From: Vibrio splendidus
Lineage (GTDB): Bacteria > Pseudomonadota > Gammaproteobacteria > Enterobacterales > Vibrionaceae
Assembly: GCF_001557875.1 (NCBI RefSeq)
Contig: NZ_LNRF01000001.1
Span: forward strand, 1,302,001 to 1,366,000
Length of the DNA stretch: 64,000 bases
Direction: 5' to 3'
The first letter of the stretch is position 1, and each line of letters opens with the position of its first letter. The notes beneath the pieces were generated by a model. The model searched no databases, was not told the DNA's origin, and saw only the letters and a list, made by a program, of their open reading frames with translations. Of this stretch, positions 1 to 9,376 are shown in pieces. Position numbers and translations under genes: made by a program.

Positions 1-860
1 GCTCTAGATAAATCTATAATAATCAAAGTGCACTGGTTTCTAATCAAGTGCTCTTGAGTTATTGCCAGTGAATTCTCCTCAATGAAGGTTAAATGCTCTC
101 GTATTGATGCGCTAACAACTCTGTTCTTTAGCCTATCAAGCTGTTCTAGTTGCTTCAAAAATTCATCTAGCTTGTTGATACTTTGGAACAACTCCAGATT
201 TTTGACAGGTACAATCCAATGATGTTTATCATTACTTAGTTGGTCGATCATATCTAAGCCTGCTGGATCGTAATCAAAGAAAAAACCCACCTCAACATCA
301 TTGTTGTCAAAGCACTCAATCATAGTAGGTAGGTCTTTTTGGTTCTTTCCGTGACCACGGTAGACGAGCACTGCGGATTGCCATTCCGCAGGTAAGGAGT
401 GTACGACATCTCTCCATCGCACAATAAGCTCACCATTTTCAATAATGAGGACACGGCTAAAACGCTGGAAATCAAGGTCATCCAATTCTACAGAAACAAT
501 ATAGCTAGCTTCTTTCGGTACATCTGGCTGGTTCTTTAACGGGATATTCACATTACCAGCTAAGCTAATTAGCTGCTGAAACACACCACCTTTAGCTGAT
601 TTCTCATTAATACTAGGGCCTGCTGCGTCCAATCTTGAATTACTACACTGTTGAAAGGTCAATAAATTTTGCCCCAATGCAGAAGTAAAATAATTATCAA
701 TTTCCCTCAATTCGGAGCGGGATACGAGAATTGAATTGCCACTAACAACCCCTACTTCCACGAGTCTGCAAACTTCAGTATTGGACTTGTTGGCAGATAT
801 CCTCTCCCTAGAACTGGCAACAATCCTCTTAGCTGCATTAATTAACGATCGAGATAACAT
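1..860 (-). CDS. TOPRIM-domain protein, JetD/MksG-like (3' end outside window)
   Basis: This is the last visible gene of the SMC-type operon; it runs off the left edge, so about 286 N-terminal residues are seen. I read it directly from the reverse strand, starting at the ATG at 860-858, only 2 bp after the stop of the upstream gene. A TOPRIM fold is suggested by VLIIENGE (Glu ~141) followed by FFFDYDPAGLDM (DxD at ~196-198), the metal-binding signature of topoisomerase/primase-type nucleases. In Wadjet and MksBEFG systems the TOPRIM subunit (JetD/MksG) cleaves DNA that the SMC motor has loaded. Here the same role is inferred from the TOPRIM signature plus the neighbours. The N-terminal ~115 residues are not recognised. 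The C-terminal part cannot be judged. Confidence 0.75.
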   Translation of the reverse strand, partial: MLSRSLINAAKRIVASSRERISANKSNTEVCRLVEVGVVSGNSILVSRSELREIDNYFTSALGQNLLTFQQCSNSRLDAAGPSINEKSAKGGVFQQLISLAGNVNIPLKNQPDVPKEASYIVSVELDDLDFQRFSRVLIIENGELIVRWRDVVHSLPAEWQSAVLVYRGHGKNQKDLPTMIECFDNNDVEVGFFFDYDPAGLDMIDQLSNDKHHWIVPVKNLELFQSINKLDEFLKQLEQLDRLKNRVVSASIREHLTFIEENSLAITQEHLIRNQCTLIIIDLSR

Positions 861-862
861 CA

Positions 863-2101
863 TTAAGCACCACCGATTGCTTCAAAAACAATGTCACTAA
901 TAATCACATTACCGTCATAAGGAAGTATTATTTCTCTTTCTTCCTTGATTTGGACAATGCTCTTCAAACCAATTTTTTGCGCACTAATGTATCCATCGAC
1001 CAATAAAAGCCAGTCTTCTAATTCTATATTAAGGTCAAACATCATATAGCTTTGCGCAGCAGACAGAGGGAGAATGTTCAGATCAGCTTTAATAGCCTCA
1101 AACATTAATTCCAACGCTTCGTCTACCTCATTAAGTTCAAACTCTTCCTCATCTTCACGGACATCCATGACTTCGATACTGTCTAAATCTGAAGTTTTAC
1201 CTTTCTTCCGCTCACCGCTAGCAAGAGCCCTCACTGCCAAATCGATTAAGTCATCAGCTTGGAGCTCACTGTTAGTATTTCCATAGGCTCGTACTTCCGT
1301 TTCCGAAACCTGAGACAAGCAGTCAGGCAAGCATTCAATTGAATCTATGGATGGAGAGAAGGTTTTGTCATCTTGGAATTTAATTGCAAAAACATCAATA
1401 ATACGATTAAGCTTGGACGATTTCTTATCTCGCTGAAGCTTTGCCAACATATCGACCATTTTTTTGTTTGATACATTTAAATCCTTCAATGCTAGATCGA
1501 TTTTAGATTTAAGTACCTTAAGAAGGATTCTCTCAAGATGAATATCAGTTTGTACCCACTCCCTAAGCTTTTTCACACTTAAGTGCTCGAAGATATCATT
1601 GATTCTACCGATCTCACGTTTGCATCGACCGATTTGGCGAATTTTGTCATCAACATCAGTGACCATGCTAAATTCATCCGCAACGATCCTATGAAAAGAA
1701 GACACAGTCTCAACCAAGGCGTCATTTACCTCGACGGTTATCTCTCGAATTTCATCTAAATAGTTTTGTTTTTTATCGTCATTGAAATCCTTAACTCGTC
1801 TATAACTTTCAACGGCATAGTCCAAATTTTCAATCTGATTAGAAAACTCGCCATGACGTTCTCTGAATCTATAACGGCTAGTCACCCTATCTAGTAAACG
1901 CTTAACAGACGAATGGATTTGGACTCCATGTTCATCATCTAAGTCATACGCTAACTGATGCTTTGTAAGCGCAGCGATTGCAGCCTTATTGCTTTCACTA
2001 TAATGAAGAACTCCAGCATGCTCATAGCAAGCCTCGTCTACTACCTCAGTATGAGTACTCAGCGCTCGTACAGCTTCTTTTGACTCCACCTGTCGAGACA
2101 T
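863..2101 (-). CDS. MukF/MksF (JetA)-like kleisin-type subunit
   Basis: 412-aa acidic, helix-rich protein. Its ATG follows the previous stop directly (TAGATG), so translation is probably coupled. Position between a small MukE-like protein and a TOPRIM protein in an SMC operon, size, long predicted helices (~85-250) and an acidic linker (~315-330) fit the kleisin-like MukF/MksF/JetA class, which bridges the heads of the SMC dimer. No diagnostic motif is visible to me, so the call rests on operon context and general architecture. Most of the protein has no recognisable catalytic residues. A profile search against MksF, JetA and DUF3375-like families would decide it. Confidence 0.6.
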   Translation of the reverse strand: MSRQVESKEAVRALSTHTEVVDEACYEHAGVLHYSESNKAAIAALTKHQLAYDLDDEHGVQIHSSVKRLLDRVTSRYRFRERHGEFSNQIENLDYAVESYRRVKDFNDDKKQNYLDEIREITVEVNDALVETVSSFHRIVADEFSMVTDVDDKIRQIGRCKREIGRINDIFEHLSVKKLREWVQTDIHLERILLKVLKSKIDLALKDLNVSNKKMVDMLAKLQRDKKSSKLNRIIDVFAIKFQDDKTFSPSIDSIECLPDCLSQVSETEVRAYGNTNSELQADDLIDLAVRALASGERKKGKTSDLDSIEVMDVREDEEEFELNEVDEALELMFEAIKADLNILPLSAAQSYMMFDLNIELEDWLLLVDGYISAQKIGLKSIVQIKEEREIILPYDGNVIISDIVFEAIGGA

Positions 2102-2743
2102 CTAAATTAACCCCATTTGAGTATCTAGTTGGTTTTCAGCATCAGCTTCGATTTCCAGCATCCCTTCATTAGTAGCGATAAACTCCAAAGTCTCATAAAG
2201 CAGCGACCATTTCGCTGTAGCAATAAAAAGAGAACCAGTTGAGGATGGAGATACAAAGTATCCTTCTTGGACAAGGTAATCTAAGATCGACCTCAGCTTC
2301 GTTTTACTCTCTTTGCTTTTATGAGCTCTTTTAAGTTTATGTGCAATATGATCAAGCTGATTTTGAAGAGAGTTACTTTCCTCTATTGCTGCGAGTAACT
2401 CTGACTCCGATAGTTTGCCACCAGCCATTATAGGTCTTGAGTCTGAGTCAATATTTCGGGCTAGCTTTAGCCAAGCTATTATCCCTTCCATTGTCTGCGA
2501 AAAAACTTCAAAGTCTTTGAGAACTTCGTTTTTCTTACGTGTGTTATCTATGTTCTCGTATCCACAGTAAAAACCTAGCCCGTCTTGTGTTTCGACTGTT
2601 GTCATACTTATTCGAGACAAGTATTGGTTCATGTCACTTCGATTTCTGGTATCGGATAAATATGTGTACTCAATAGGAGTCGCATACTCACAGATCACTT
2701 TTTTACTCATGAGCAGTCGGAAAACCGATTCGAACTTATTCAT
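2102..2743 (-). CDS. MukE/MksE (JetB)-like small subunit
   Basis: 213-aa protein whose ATG overlaps the stop of the SMC-like gene by 4 bp (ATGA), showing tight operon coupling. The size, the absence of catalytic motifs and the place next to the ATPase match the winged-helix 'kite' subunits MukE/MksE/JetB that bind the kleisin. The segment around residues 145-190, with KLRSILDYLVQEGYF then a GSLFIATAKW stretch, is plausible as a winged helix with a beta wing. This is architecture-based inference; I do not see a family-specific motif. Confidence 0.55.
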   Translation of the reverse strand: MNKFESVFRLLMSKKVICEYATPIEYTYLSDTRNRSDMNQYLSRISMTTVETQDGLGFYCGYENIDNTRKKNEVLKDFEVFSQTMEGIIAWLKLARNIDSDSRPIMAGGKLSESELLAAIEESNSLQNQLDHIAHKLKRAHKSKESKTKLRSILDYLVQEGYFVSPSSTGSLFIATAKWSLLYETLEFIATNEGMLEIEADAENQLDTQMGLI

Positions 2744-5700
2744 TCAACCACCTCTATAGACTGATTTTGCTTCGACTCAGAAAGCAATGGATTGACTTTG
2801 CTTCTACGTCCGCCAATAAATGATTTAACACCTACATTCTTCACTATGTGATTTTTAGTCGCGAAGTATTTGTAAGTGGCTGGATGCAGATCTGGTTGAG
2901 CAGTGAACAAGCAAATGCCTTTTTGAGCCATCATGTCGAATAAAATAGCTAAGTTAGAAATAGAGATTTTCCCTAATTCGTCTAGCGGCCAGTGAATAAC
3001 AACGTCTTCATCCTGGCACAAGAATCGAGTCATCCCACAGAAAACAACGATAATAGCTAGTTTGGAAATCCCTTCGGAGCCGACCTTTTCTAGATCTTCA
3101 TCATTTCGAACCACTGCTGGGCGTCCATTCTCAACAATCGTTATCTCCATCTCGACCAAAGACTCTAGGTTCTTAGATATCTGAGCCTCTTTAAATGAAG
3201 CCAACAATTGCTTGAAAGAAGCAAGAAACGCTTTGGAAGGTAGACCTCTTGAGGTTTCGCCTGACCATCTATCCAACTCTACACTAAAGAGATTGAGGTC
3301 TTTCCAAAGATCAAAAGTATGGATCTTGCTTGATAGTTTGATGTGTATGCTGTCGATAGCAGGGAAAGGATTGCCTGTTTCAATCGACTTGTCCAAAGTG
3401 CTCGAAACTGAATCTACTTTACTATTCACCTGTTTAAGGGTTTGGTGGTAGTTAGAAACCTGAGTCGAGATTGAACGAAGAGTTTCAATTTTAACGTCCC
3501 TAACATCTGGAATCACGTTTAGGACAAGCTCTTCAAGGTCTCCCAAGCAAGCAAGGGAAAATTGAGGACTATCGTAGTTGATAGCATAGTCATAATTTTC
3601 TGAAAGCTTCGTCATGGTCGCAGAGCGCATCTGCTCCCACATCATTTTTATTTCATTGTTGTCGTCCAATCCTAAGATTGTGTTACTTACATCTTTTACT
3701 TTACTAACGATTTCTTTCTTAAGCGTGTTAATAGCAGTGATTTTGTCTGTCACTAGACTTACGGCATGCTCAACAGAATGAAATTCTAAATCTACAGATA
3801 CATCTTCTAAGCTAGCTAAATCTGATTCATCGACTGCTTTTTCCAAGTTATTGGTACAAGTTGTAAGCTGCCCTATAGCCTCCTTGACTGAAATTAGCTC
3901 CTGTTCATCCAATTTAATTGAAGTCGCTACGTCATCGATTTTTCTGCCCACCGATTTTTCATAATCGTCTCTCTTCGCAACGCCTCTCGCGATCTGTCGC
4001 TCTAAATCCAGCTTCTCAGAATTATAAGTATCAATATATTTCCATTCTGCTTCGAGCCAAGTGTGGTAGTCGATAATTAAAGCTTGAAAAGATTTGATCT
4101 CCTCACACTGGCGTTCGAGTGCACACCACTTCGACTTGGCACTCTCGATGCTGACTGGATCTACGCCTTTATTCATCAACGCATGGTTGAACGCTAACTT
4201 GCAGTCTCTGATTCTGTCTGAAGTGACCGTTTCTTTATCTTTGATCAAAGCTTCAATAGCACTTTTTTTCGCGTCTTCTTCTGACAACCTATAGTCAAAA
4301 TTAGCTTTTACCTGAACACGCTCCTGTTGGTGGCGCTGTTCTTCGTTTTCAAGGTTTGCTTTCAACTCGGACTTAATGGTAAAAAAATCAGACTCTAGTA
4401 CGCTTTTTTGTTTCTTAACTTCGTATGTACGACTTTCAGCATCACTTTCAAACTGGCCTGTTTTTTGATCTTTTAGGAGGCTAAGCTTACTCAGTTCATC
4501 CTCAAAGACTTTTGATCTTTGACTCTGAATTTTCACTTCTTTCTGAAGATTCTCTGTTTCTTGCTCATCACTTTTGGCTCGACTCTTAGCTTTCTCTTCG
4601 CGTGTTTCTGTTTCCAACTCTTTAATTTTTAAAGTATCTAGACGCTCTGAAAGCTTTTCTTCACTAAGACAAAAATCAGGAAGCACAATTGAATCAAGAT
4701 CCAGATGAAGACCGAACATTGACTCACTCGTATCGAGGTCAAAAATTGGCTTTAGATTCTTTGAATTTAACAAGTTAGGGGCGATTACTTTACCTATATT
4801 GCAACGCCAATCAGGCACTTTCTGTTCTAAAAACTCGTTGAGTGACCCTTTTGTAGGCAACAATGCACGACTTACAGAAATGATTTCATCTGAGATTTCT
4901 TTCAGCTCATCCCTACAAGCATGGTAAGCCGATAGACTGTCCTCATGAGTTTTGGTTGCTTGACGAAGCTGCTCATTTAGATGAATTACTACACTTTGCG
5001 AAGCACTAAGGTCTTGGCGCTTACCCTCAAGATCATTTTCCAGACTACGTAATTCACCCTTTTGTTCTTGTGTGAACTCAAGAGATTGTCCTTCAAGAAC
5101 TGCAAGTCGAACTTGTTCTTGTCTTATCTTTTCAGACTGTTCATCGAACTCATCTTGCAACCTTTTTCTTTCAAGGTGAAGGTCACTTTGCATCGCCTCT
5201 ATACGGTCAGACTTGTGCTCGAATATCTTTTCCTTAGTTTTAAGTATGCCATTGATTTCTTGGTGCTTGCGAGAGCGGAAATCCGAACATTCGAGTTCCA
5301 GTTTTTGAACCTGAGCGTTAAATGTACTTTCTTCTGTTTGTACATCTTCCAGTAGATTGTCGTAATGGTTCTTGGCCGATTCCGCTTCCTTCAGCATATC
5401 GCTCAAGCTATTGTAAAACGTGATTTTTCCTAAAATATCATCTTCACTTTCATACTTGTCACGCTTATTGTAAATAGCATCAATAACCTTGGATTTCCTT
5501 TCAAACTCAGTTCGATGGATGCTTAACTCAGTGTCGAGCTTTTGAAGATGATCTTTCCTCTCACCGACTAACGAGCTGTACAGCACCTTCTGCGAATGAA
5601 TCTTGTCTGACAACTGAGTGTCACTAAATGCCAGTTGATGCAAGTAAGAAGAGATTTGAGCTCGGTACGAGTTTAATTGCTTGATGTACTCTTCAAGGCT

Positions 5701-6507
5701 GTCTTTACTTGCAACTGCTTCATCGAACTTGCTCTTTTTAGTGTCTAGTTGAACAAATACGTCTAGGCTATTTGCTAGGTTGATATACTCTTTCTTATAT
5801 GGGACATCGTCCATCGATGTATTGTTCAAGAAACAATCTACAATCATCGTCTTAAAACGACTCAACATTTTCTTGTGGCGCATCATTGTCGCTGTCAAAA
5901 TATCGATATGATTCATGTTATGGTTCGCAGAACACAACGAGTACTCATGAGCGATTGCAACTAAGTTTTTACCCGCACGGTGCCTATGGGCCAAACGCTT
6001 TTTGTTATTTAGAATTACTGAGCGGTAATCGACGCTGGTTTCTATTTGCGAACTTACCGACATTGACTGAGACACAACGTTTTTAAGCCATGTTCGAGTT
6101 TCACTTCCTTGCTTAATCAGCTCGTCGTACAAATGCTGAGAAAACAATTGTTCAGCGGTTCCCGTCAAAAATCTATAGGCGACACTGTAGCCATTCCGAT
6201 ACATTACAGAGCACTTTCTCTCACCAAGCTTTTCATATTCGAACACGATGACAGATTTTGGAGTCGGTAAATAGTAATCAACGAAGGAAACTTTATCCGC
6301 TTGTCTGTCCACCAGTTTACTTGGCTCGGCTCCATAGAACGCAGGCAATAAGCTTAATAAAGTAGACTTGCCAGCTCCGTTATCACCTGTATTGTTGCTA
6401 TGCCCAATAGCTTTGACCTTGAATAACTTTCCAGGGATAAATGAGTGAAAAAGTACGATTCCTAGTAGCTTTGAACTCTTCGTTTCAGTTTTATTTATTT
6501 CTTTCAT
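2740..6507 (-). CDS. SMC/MukB-like coiled-coil ATPase (JetC/MksB-like)
   Basis: 1255-aa ABC/SMC-type ATPase that heads the operon. The N-terminus carries a Walker A GDNGAGKST (41-49). Most of the middle (~230-1000) is low-hydrophobicity, Lys/Glu/Gln-rich heptad-like sequence, i.e. long coiled coils. The C-terminal head has a signature-like GSEGIS (~1143-1148) and a Walker B ending in VIHWPLDE (~1170-1177). This is the layout of SMC, MukB, MksB and Wadjet JetC motors, which extrude or sense DNA loops. It is first in the operon here, whereas Wadjet jetC is normally third. There is no clear Shine-Dalgarno before the ATG at 6507, so a leaderless or slightly different start is possible. Confidence 0.85.
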   Translation of the reverse strand: MKEINKTETKSSKLLGIVLFHSFIPGKLFKVKAIGHSNNTGDNGAGKSTLLSLLPAFYGAEPSKLVDRQADKVSFVDYYLPTPKSVIVFEYEKLGERKCSVMYRNGYSVAYRFLTGTAEQLFSQHLYDELIKQGSETRTWLKNVVSQSMSVSSQIETSVDYRSVILNNKKRLAHRHRAGKNLVAIAHEYSLCSANHNMNHIDILTATMMRHKKMLSRFKTMIVDCFLNNTSMDDVPYKKEYINLANSLDVFVQLDTKKSKFDEAVASKDSLEEYIKQLNSYRAQISSYLHQLAFSDTQLSDKIHSQKVLYSSLVGERKDHLQKLDTELSIHRTEFERKSKVIDAIYNKRDKYESEDDILGKITFYNSLSDMLKEAESAKNHYDNLLEDVQTEESTFNAQVQKLELECSDFRSRKHQEINGILKTKEKIFEHKSDRIEAMQSDLHLERKRLQDEFDEQSEKIRQEQVRLAVLEGQSLEFTQEQKGELRSLENDLEGKRQDLSASQSVVIHLNEQLRQATKTHEDSLSAYHACRDELKEISDEIISVSRALLPTKGSLNEFLEQKVPDWRCNIGKVIAPNLLNSKNLKPIFDLDTSESMFGLHLDLDSIVLPDFCLSEEKLSERLDTLKIKELETETREEKAKSRAKSDEQETENLQKEVKIQSQRSKVFEDELSKLSLLKDQKTGQFESDAESRTYEVKKQKSVLESDFFTIKSELKANLENEEQRHQQERVQVKANFDYRLSEEDAKKSAIEALIKDKETVTSDRIRDCKLAFNHALMNKGVDPVSIESAKSKWCALERQCEEIKSFQALIIDYHTWLEAEWKYIDTYNSEKLDLERQIARGVAKRDDYEKSVGRKIDDVATSIKLDEQELISVKEAIGQLTTCTNNLEKAVDESDLASLEDVSVDLEFHSVEHAVSLVTDKITAINTLKKEIVSKVKDVSNTILGLDDNNEIKMMWEQMRSATMTKLSENYDYAINYDSPQFSLACLGDLEELVLNVIPDVRDVKIETLRSISTQVSNYHQTLKQVNSKVDSVSSTLDKSIETGNPFPAIDSIHIKLSSKIHTFDLWKDLNLFSVELDRWSGETSRGLPSKAFLASFKQLLASFKEAQISKNLESLVEMEITIVENGRPAVVRNDEDLEKVGSEGISKLAIIVVFCGMTRFLCQDEDVVIHWPLDELGKISISNLAILFDMMAQKGICLFTAQPDLHPATYKYFATKNHIVKNVGVKSFIGGRRSKVNPLLSESKQNQSIEVVE

Positions 6508-6569
6508 TACAGTGCGGTAGAGATATTCTCAACCCCTCGGCTAGTGAATGATTTACAACAAACTTACTG

Positions 6570-6672
6570 ACTCGGCTGCCATTAAGTTAGTCCGTTATTT
6601 GCGCTTCCAACTTCCACTAGAGTTAAGAGGCATTTTAAAAGAGAAATGCCTCAACACCCATAAGAGCCGAGT
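6570..6672. promoter_or_regulatory. Nested inverted repeats in the divergent promoter of the island
   Basis: The 273-bp gap between the SMC operon and the WYL regulator contains a perfect 9-bp inverted repeat (GAGGCATTT at 6627-6635, AAATGCCTC at 6644-6652, 8-bp spacer). It sits inside a wider perfect 8-bp pair (ACTCGGCT at 6570-6577, AGCCGAGT at 6665-6672). No T-tract follows, so a terminator is unlikely. BrxR/CapW-type WYL regulators bind inverted repeats in their own promoters, so these are the natural candidate operators controlling both directions. Confidence 0.5.
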
Positions 6673-6780
6673 GTAACGTGTCTACTAGCGGTCAGATAAT
6701 CAACTGATTTTATATTACACTGGTATCAAAAGATTCGTTAGAGTAAATTAGTACAGTTCATTTTGATAAGGGTAATCATT

Positions 6781-7647
6781 GTGCGTTGTGTTGAATCTCC
6801 ACAAACAAAACGACTAAGGCTTATTGATTTCTATCTTTGCTTCTTCGGGAAAGTGAATCGCTCCGACCTTATTCAGCACGGTGATATTGCCGTTGCTACA
6901 GCAAGCCGTTCTTTTAACGCTTACAAGGAACGTTTTTCCGACAACACGGTTTTCAACGAAAGCCTGCGTGCATATATGAGGTCAGCATCGTTTAGTCCAG
7001 CTTTTGAGCATGCCCCAGAAGCTGCTCTGAGGTTAATCGCATGGGGTCAGGAGCTTAACTCAATTCCAGTAACAACTTATGGTGTGAGCAGCTTCGCGAC
7101 AGTGTTGGATTCACTATCCATTGATATCGTCTCTCAAGTCACAAGGTCGATCCTGAATAAGCACTGTATTTCTGTCCTGTACAGTTCCTCAACTAGCACC
7201 GAGACTAGAACCCTTACGCCTCATTCTCTATTCAAAGGACTTGGGGCTTGGCACATCCGTGCTTGGGACAGCAAAAGACGTAAATTCCTGTGCTTTAGAA
7301 TCAGTCGAATTCTTAAGGCTCAGCAAACTGACTGCTCATACGACAAGACTATAAAGGACGATACTCTTTGGAACCGTGATGTCGTCTTAAGTGTTGCACC
7401 ACACTCTAAGCATGAAAATAGAAATGACTTAGCCATTGATCTTGGTATGGAAGGTCAATACGTTCGAAACATTACAATCAATGAGGCGTTAGCGGGCTAC
7501 GTGCTCAATGACCTTCACGTAGACTGTACGCCTGATGCTTCTTTGCCGCCGCATGCTTTCAACTTGCAGTTGATGAATAGGCACGAGCTAGAGCATGTTG
7601 ACTCTATTCAAGCCCTAGTACCTGGATTTAAATCAGGAAACCGATGA
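6781..7647 (+). CDS. WYL-domain transcriptional regulator, BrxR/CapW-like
   Basis: 288-aa regulator read from the GTG at 6781, which has AAGGG 8 bp upstream; an in-frame TTG at 6763 lacks one. An N-terminal winged helix-turn-helix spans about 8-50 (RLIDFYLCFFGKVNRSDL then ATASRSFNAY). A WYL domain follows with CISVLYSS, then LTPHSLFKGLGAWHIRAWD and FLCFRISRI. The C-terminal part resembles the WCX extension. This arrangement is that of BrxR, CapW and relatives, which repress anti-phage loci and respond to a nucleic-acid or nucleotide ligand. It stands divergently from the SMC operon and just upstream of the 551-aa/PLD pair, so it probably controls one or both. Confidence 0.85.
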   Translation: MRCVESPQTKRLRLIDFYLCFFGKVNRSDLIQHGDIAVATASRSFNAYKERFSDNTVFNESLRAYMRSASFSPAFEHAPEAALRLIAWGQELNSIPVTTYGVSSFATVLDSLSIDIVSQVTRSILNKHCISVLYSSSTSTETRTLTPHSLFKGLGAWHIRAWDSKRRKFLCFRISRILKAQQTDCSYDKTIKDDTLWNRDVVLSVAPHSKHENRNDLAIDLGMEGQYVRNITINEALAGYVLNDLHVDCTPDASLPPHAFNLQLMNRHELEHVDSIQALVPGFKSGNR

Positions 7648-7720
7648 CCATCACTAAACACCAAATTAGCGTATAGACAGCTATACATATTTGTTTTGTA
7701 TATCCTTAACGAGTAGGACA

Positions 7721-9376
7721 ATGAGCTTGAAAGCTACCTCAGATACTGGCTGGGTTAAGCCGATTAATCAGATTACTGGCCTCGACCATTTAGGAGTGCA
7801 AGCTCCATGCATCGAAGTCTACGGTAAACTTCTTCCTGGAATCACTAATGTTACCGATAGAGCTCGGTACTATTCGTTCTACGCATGGGTGTTTTATGCC
7901 TTCGAAAGGAAAAAGTGGTTAGATAGTGACACTTTTTTAAAAATGTTCCGAAGAGCAGACTGCCTATTCACACTTGCCGCTATGGCACATGAAACAAGTG
8001 ATGACGGTACAGTTAATCACTCTGGGGCTCTTGTAGGCAAGGATACATTTCAGAAACACTTCGAAGACATCACCTCAGGGAAAAAATTCAAGCTATCGCA
8101 ATTTAGCCATACTAATCCTGATTCCTCTCGATACTTTAAGAACTCCTTTGGCGGCCTAGGACAGTATTACTTTGGCACACTTTGCAACCTAAAAATACTA
8201 GCGGGTGAGTCTCCTAAAAACGGGAAGCTCATTGAAGAAGTAGGACTAAAACTAGCCAAAGCATTTGACCAAAACGTTAACTCATCACTTTTTTTGGAAA
8301 CTATTGAAAATGATGAGTTTACCTACGAAACTCTGACTTATTTAAAGTCATTCTGCCCATGTAATCTATCATGCGACAGTGAAGAACGAACTCTTTTAAT
8401 TAACCTATTCACCAAAGGTTTCGCGTCACTTTATCAAACAGAATACGAAACTGACTTTCAAGCTCTCAGCCGCGTTGAATCGATGGCTTATATCCTTGCT
8501 CTCACCGAGCATATTACTAAAACAGGCACCTCTCAAAGTTTTGATGTGGCGGTCTTCCGAAAACTGGCTTATACAAATGCTCTTCAATACACAGGTAAAT
8601 ACGAGCACCTTTGGAACATTGAATCTAGCTGGCAAGATTACGCTAGAAATGAGATAGCCTCTATTGCCATGCAAGGAATATTTTACTGTGTTCTAAAAGC
8701 AACTGAATCTCACAGACCGAACTTCAAAGACACTCAGTCAATAGCTGCGTGGTACTGGCAAGAAGGGCCTGGTGGCAAGGTAATATCAAATTATCATCAC
8801 CAACAATTCGATCAAACCTTGTCTCAACTTTCTGTTCAGTTACCTAACTATGAACGATGGGATGAAAATAACCATGAAATGACTCTTGCCCACAGAGTAG
8901 AGAAACTTACAAAGAATGGCAGTAACGATTTAGAATCCATAACTAATAATTGCCTAATGATCTTGGCAGCACTGGTTTCCCGCACTCAGAATAAGTCGGG
9001 GTATAACAGCGTAGAGCTCCAGAAAAGCTTTTTAGATAGATACCCACTCAATCTGTTAGCTATCTGTGAAACTTTAAATACCCAATTGAGTAAACAATCT
9101 ACTCTGTCAGGGTTGATACAATTAACTCACCATAGCTTACTTGAGAACCACTTTCTTGTTGCTATGAGAAAGCTAAGAAACCAACAACAGATGACCTTTC
9201 GTTTCCTACCCAGTGAATTTGGTATCGAAATAATAAAGCCACCCCCAGCAGCTTTTACGTCACCAAGATTTAAGCAAGTTATTCAAATTATGGCAGATCT
9301 TGGCATGGTTCGTATAACAAAGAACTCTTTTCTAGTAGAACCTGCGGGCTATGACATTCTGAAGGTGAGCCTATGA
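7721..9376 (+). CDS. Uncharacterised protein, partner of the PLD-fold protein
   Basis: 551-aa soluble protein of unknown function. I use the ATG at 7721 (MSLKATSD), preceded by AGGA, rather than an in-frame upstream codon at 7691. The N-terminus is rich in aromatic and polar residues with a striking stretch, GLDHLGVQAP then LPGITNVTDRARYYSFY (~20-60), that looks strongly conserved. The far C-terminus (~505-551, FTSPRFKQVIQIMADLGMVRI) could be a winged helix. There is no signal peptide or membrane segment. The stop overlaps the start of the PLD gene (ATGA), so the two proteins are likely made together and may form a complex. I do not recognise a named family. Confidence 0.8.
   Translation: MSLKATSDTGWVKPINQITGLDHLGVQAPCIEVYGKLLPGITNVTDRARYYSFYAWVFYAFERKKWLDSDTFLKMFRRADCLFTLAAMAHETSDDGTVNHSGALVGKDTFQKHFEDITSGKKFKLSQFSHTNPDSSRYFKNSFGGLGQYYFGTLCNLKILAGESPKNGKLIEEVGLKLAKAFDQNVNSSLFLETIENDEFTYETLTYLKSFCPCNLSCDSEERTLLINLFTKGFASLYQTEYETDFQALSRVESMAYILALTEHITKTGTSQSFDVAVFRKLAYTNALQYTGKYEHLWNIESSWQDYARNEIASIAMQGIFYCVLKATESHRPNFKDTQSIAAWYWQEGPGGKVISNYHHQQFDQTLSQLSVQLPNYERWDENNHEMTLAHRVEKLTKNGSNDLESITNNCLMILAALVSRTQNKSGYNSVELQKSFLDRYPLNLLAICETLNTQLSKQSTLSGLIQLTHHSLLENHFLVAMRKLRNQQQMTFRFLPSEFGIEIIKPPPAAFTSPRFKQVIQIMADLGMVRITKNSFLVEPAGYDILKVSL

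Noticed and set aside
5062..5355. Plus-strand ORFs inside the SMC gene
   Set aside because: They are antisense readings of a coiled-coil coding region, without ribosome sites or coherent protein features.
1..6507. Chromosomal MukBEF condensin
   Set aside because: MukB is larger, the operon order differs, and a TOPRIM subunit is present, which housekeeping MukBEF lacks.
6627..6652. Terminator in the divergent promoter
   Set aside because: The hairpin has no T-tract on either side and lies between two divergent starts, so an operator is more sensible.
7691..7720. Upstream start for the 551-aa protein
   Set aside because: No ribosome site precedes it, and the added residues (MFCISLTSRT) are out of character; the ATG at 7721 has AGGA upstream.
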